Assembly: GCF_025502585.1 (NCBI RefSeq)
Contig: NZ_CP106679.1
Location: forward strand, 3,193,501-3,257,500
Direction of reading: 5' to 3'
DNA length: 64,000 nt
Source: Reichenbachiella agarivorans
GTDB taxonomy: Bacteria; Bacteroidota; Bacteroidia; Cytophagales; Cyclobacteriaceae
Position numbers and translations under genes: made by a program. Position 1 is the stretch's first letter; every line of letters starts with the position of its first letter. Of the stretch, positions 63,718-64,000 are shown one piece after another. A model generated the notes under the pieces. The model saw only the letters and a list, made by a program, of their open reading frames with translations. It was not told the origin of the DNA and made no database searches.

Positions 63718-64000
63718 AGTTATGCTCCAAATGTACATTCTTTTAGAAATAGTAGAGGATACCATTCTTTGATTAAAATCAAATTTTTTGCGTGGATAGG
63801 TCAAAACAGGCAAGGCTCAATGAAATTACTTTTGCTGTAGTGAGGATCATACTTTGTCTCGATTTTTGAAGTCTATGACAAGGCTTGATCTCCGAGAATT
63901 GTATGGAGAGTGAGATGGTTTCGTGTGATGCTATTCAATGGATGGGCTTACAGGTTTTGAGTAATTAGAGTGTATAAATATGAGTAAGAATAATCTTTTT

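Noticed and set aside
63979-64000. possible start of a next plus-strand gene at an ATG near the window end
   Set aside because: Only seven codons are visible, so nothing can be concluded.

Overview
This 64-kb window looks like a chromosomal segment of a gliding-type Bacteroidota, most likely in or near the Cytophagales (an inference from gene content). Evidence seen in the sequence: a gldA-gldF-gldG cluster, SusC/SusD-type and CarboxypepD-type TonB-dependent receptors, two FecI/FecR loci, a small protein resembling a type IX secretion C-terminal domain, DUF4249/DUF4302/DUF5686-type envelope proteins, promoter-like TAnnTTTG -7 boxes, and frequent TTG/GTG starts without clear Shine-Dalgarno sequences. 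Base composition is moderately AT-rich. I saw no rRNA, tRNA, CRISPR array, transposase or prophage.

Layout. 1-8.0 kb: the 5' part of a NamZ-like exo-muramidase, a LolC/E-type permease, then a classical FecI-FecR-TonB receptor-DUF4249 locus. 8.2-13.5 kb: an acidic SPOR-domain protein, then an ExbB-ExbD-TonB-like operon running into folC and trmB. 13.5-19 kb (minus strand): an ECF sigma factor with a membrane partner, a Na+/Ca2+ exchanger, a phosphohexomutase and trpS. 19-25 kb: a DUF1573 protein, a TPR lipoprotein, a divergent SRPBCC/AraC pair, a DNA/RNA nuclease and a 3-hydroxyacyl-CoA dehydrogenase. 25.1-25.3 kb: a compact intergenic unit (possible 25-codon gene or small RNA) ending in a strong terminator. 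25.4-29.6 kb: gldA-gldF-gldG-DUF4340. 29.6-32.8 kb: a CTD-like small protein, a soluble PAS-PAS chemoreceptor and a coiled-coil lipoprotein.

32.9-40.4 kb is the most unusual part. An ECF sigma factor and FecR are followed not by a TonB receptor but by a protein with a FecA-type STN signalling domain, a CarboxypepD domain and 13 tandem 15-16-residue repeats of the GxQ(I/V)xG(L/F)xN type. A paralogue with 14 such repeats but no STN domain follows, then a separate TonB receptor. The FecR gene and the second repeat gene share an identical 15-bp upstream motif, also recognisable before fecR in the first locus. This suggests a cell-surface-signalling regulon with a non-TonB repeat protein as its outer-membrane component.

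40.7-43.3 kb holds a DUF5686 outer-membrane protein. 43.4-50.9 kb is a five-gene minus-strand operon, probably for iron acquisition: imelysin, di-heme oxidoreductase, second imelysin, HTTM/gamma-carboxylase-like membrane protein, TonB receptor. 50.9-51.8 kb is a long non-coding stretch with four CACCTGTG quasi-palindromes spaced exactly 22 bp centre to centre. 51.8-59.4 kb is a lipoprotein-SusC-SusD-zinc metallopeptidase-DUF4302 operon. The window ends with a TPR histidine kinase, a class V aminotransferase and a Crp/Fnr regulator. All functional names are family-level readings from motifs; no database search was possible.
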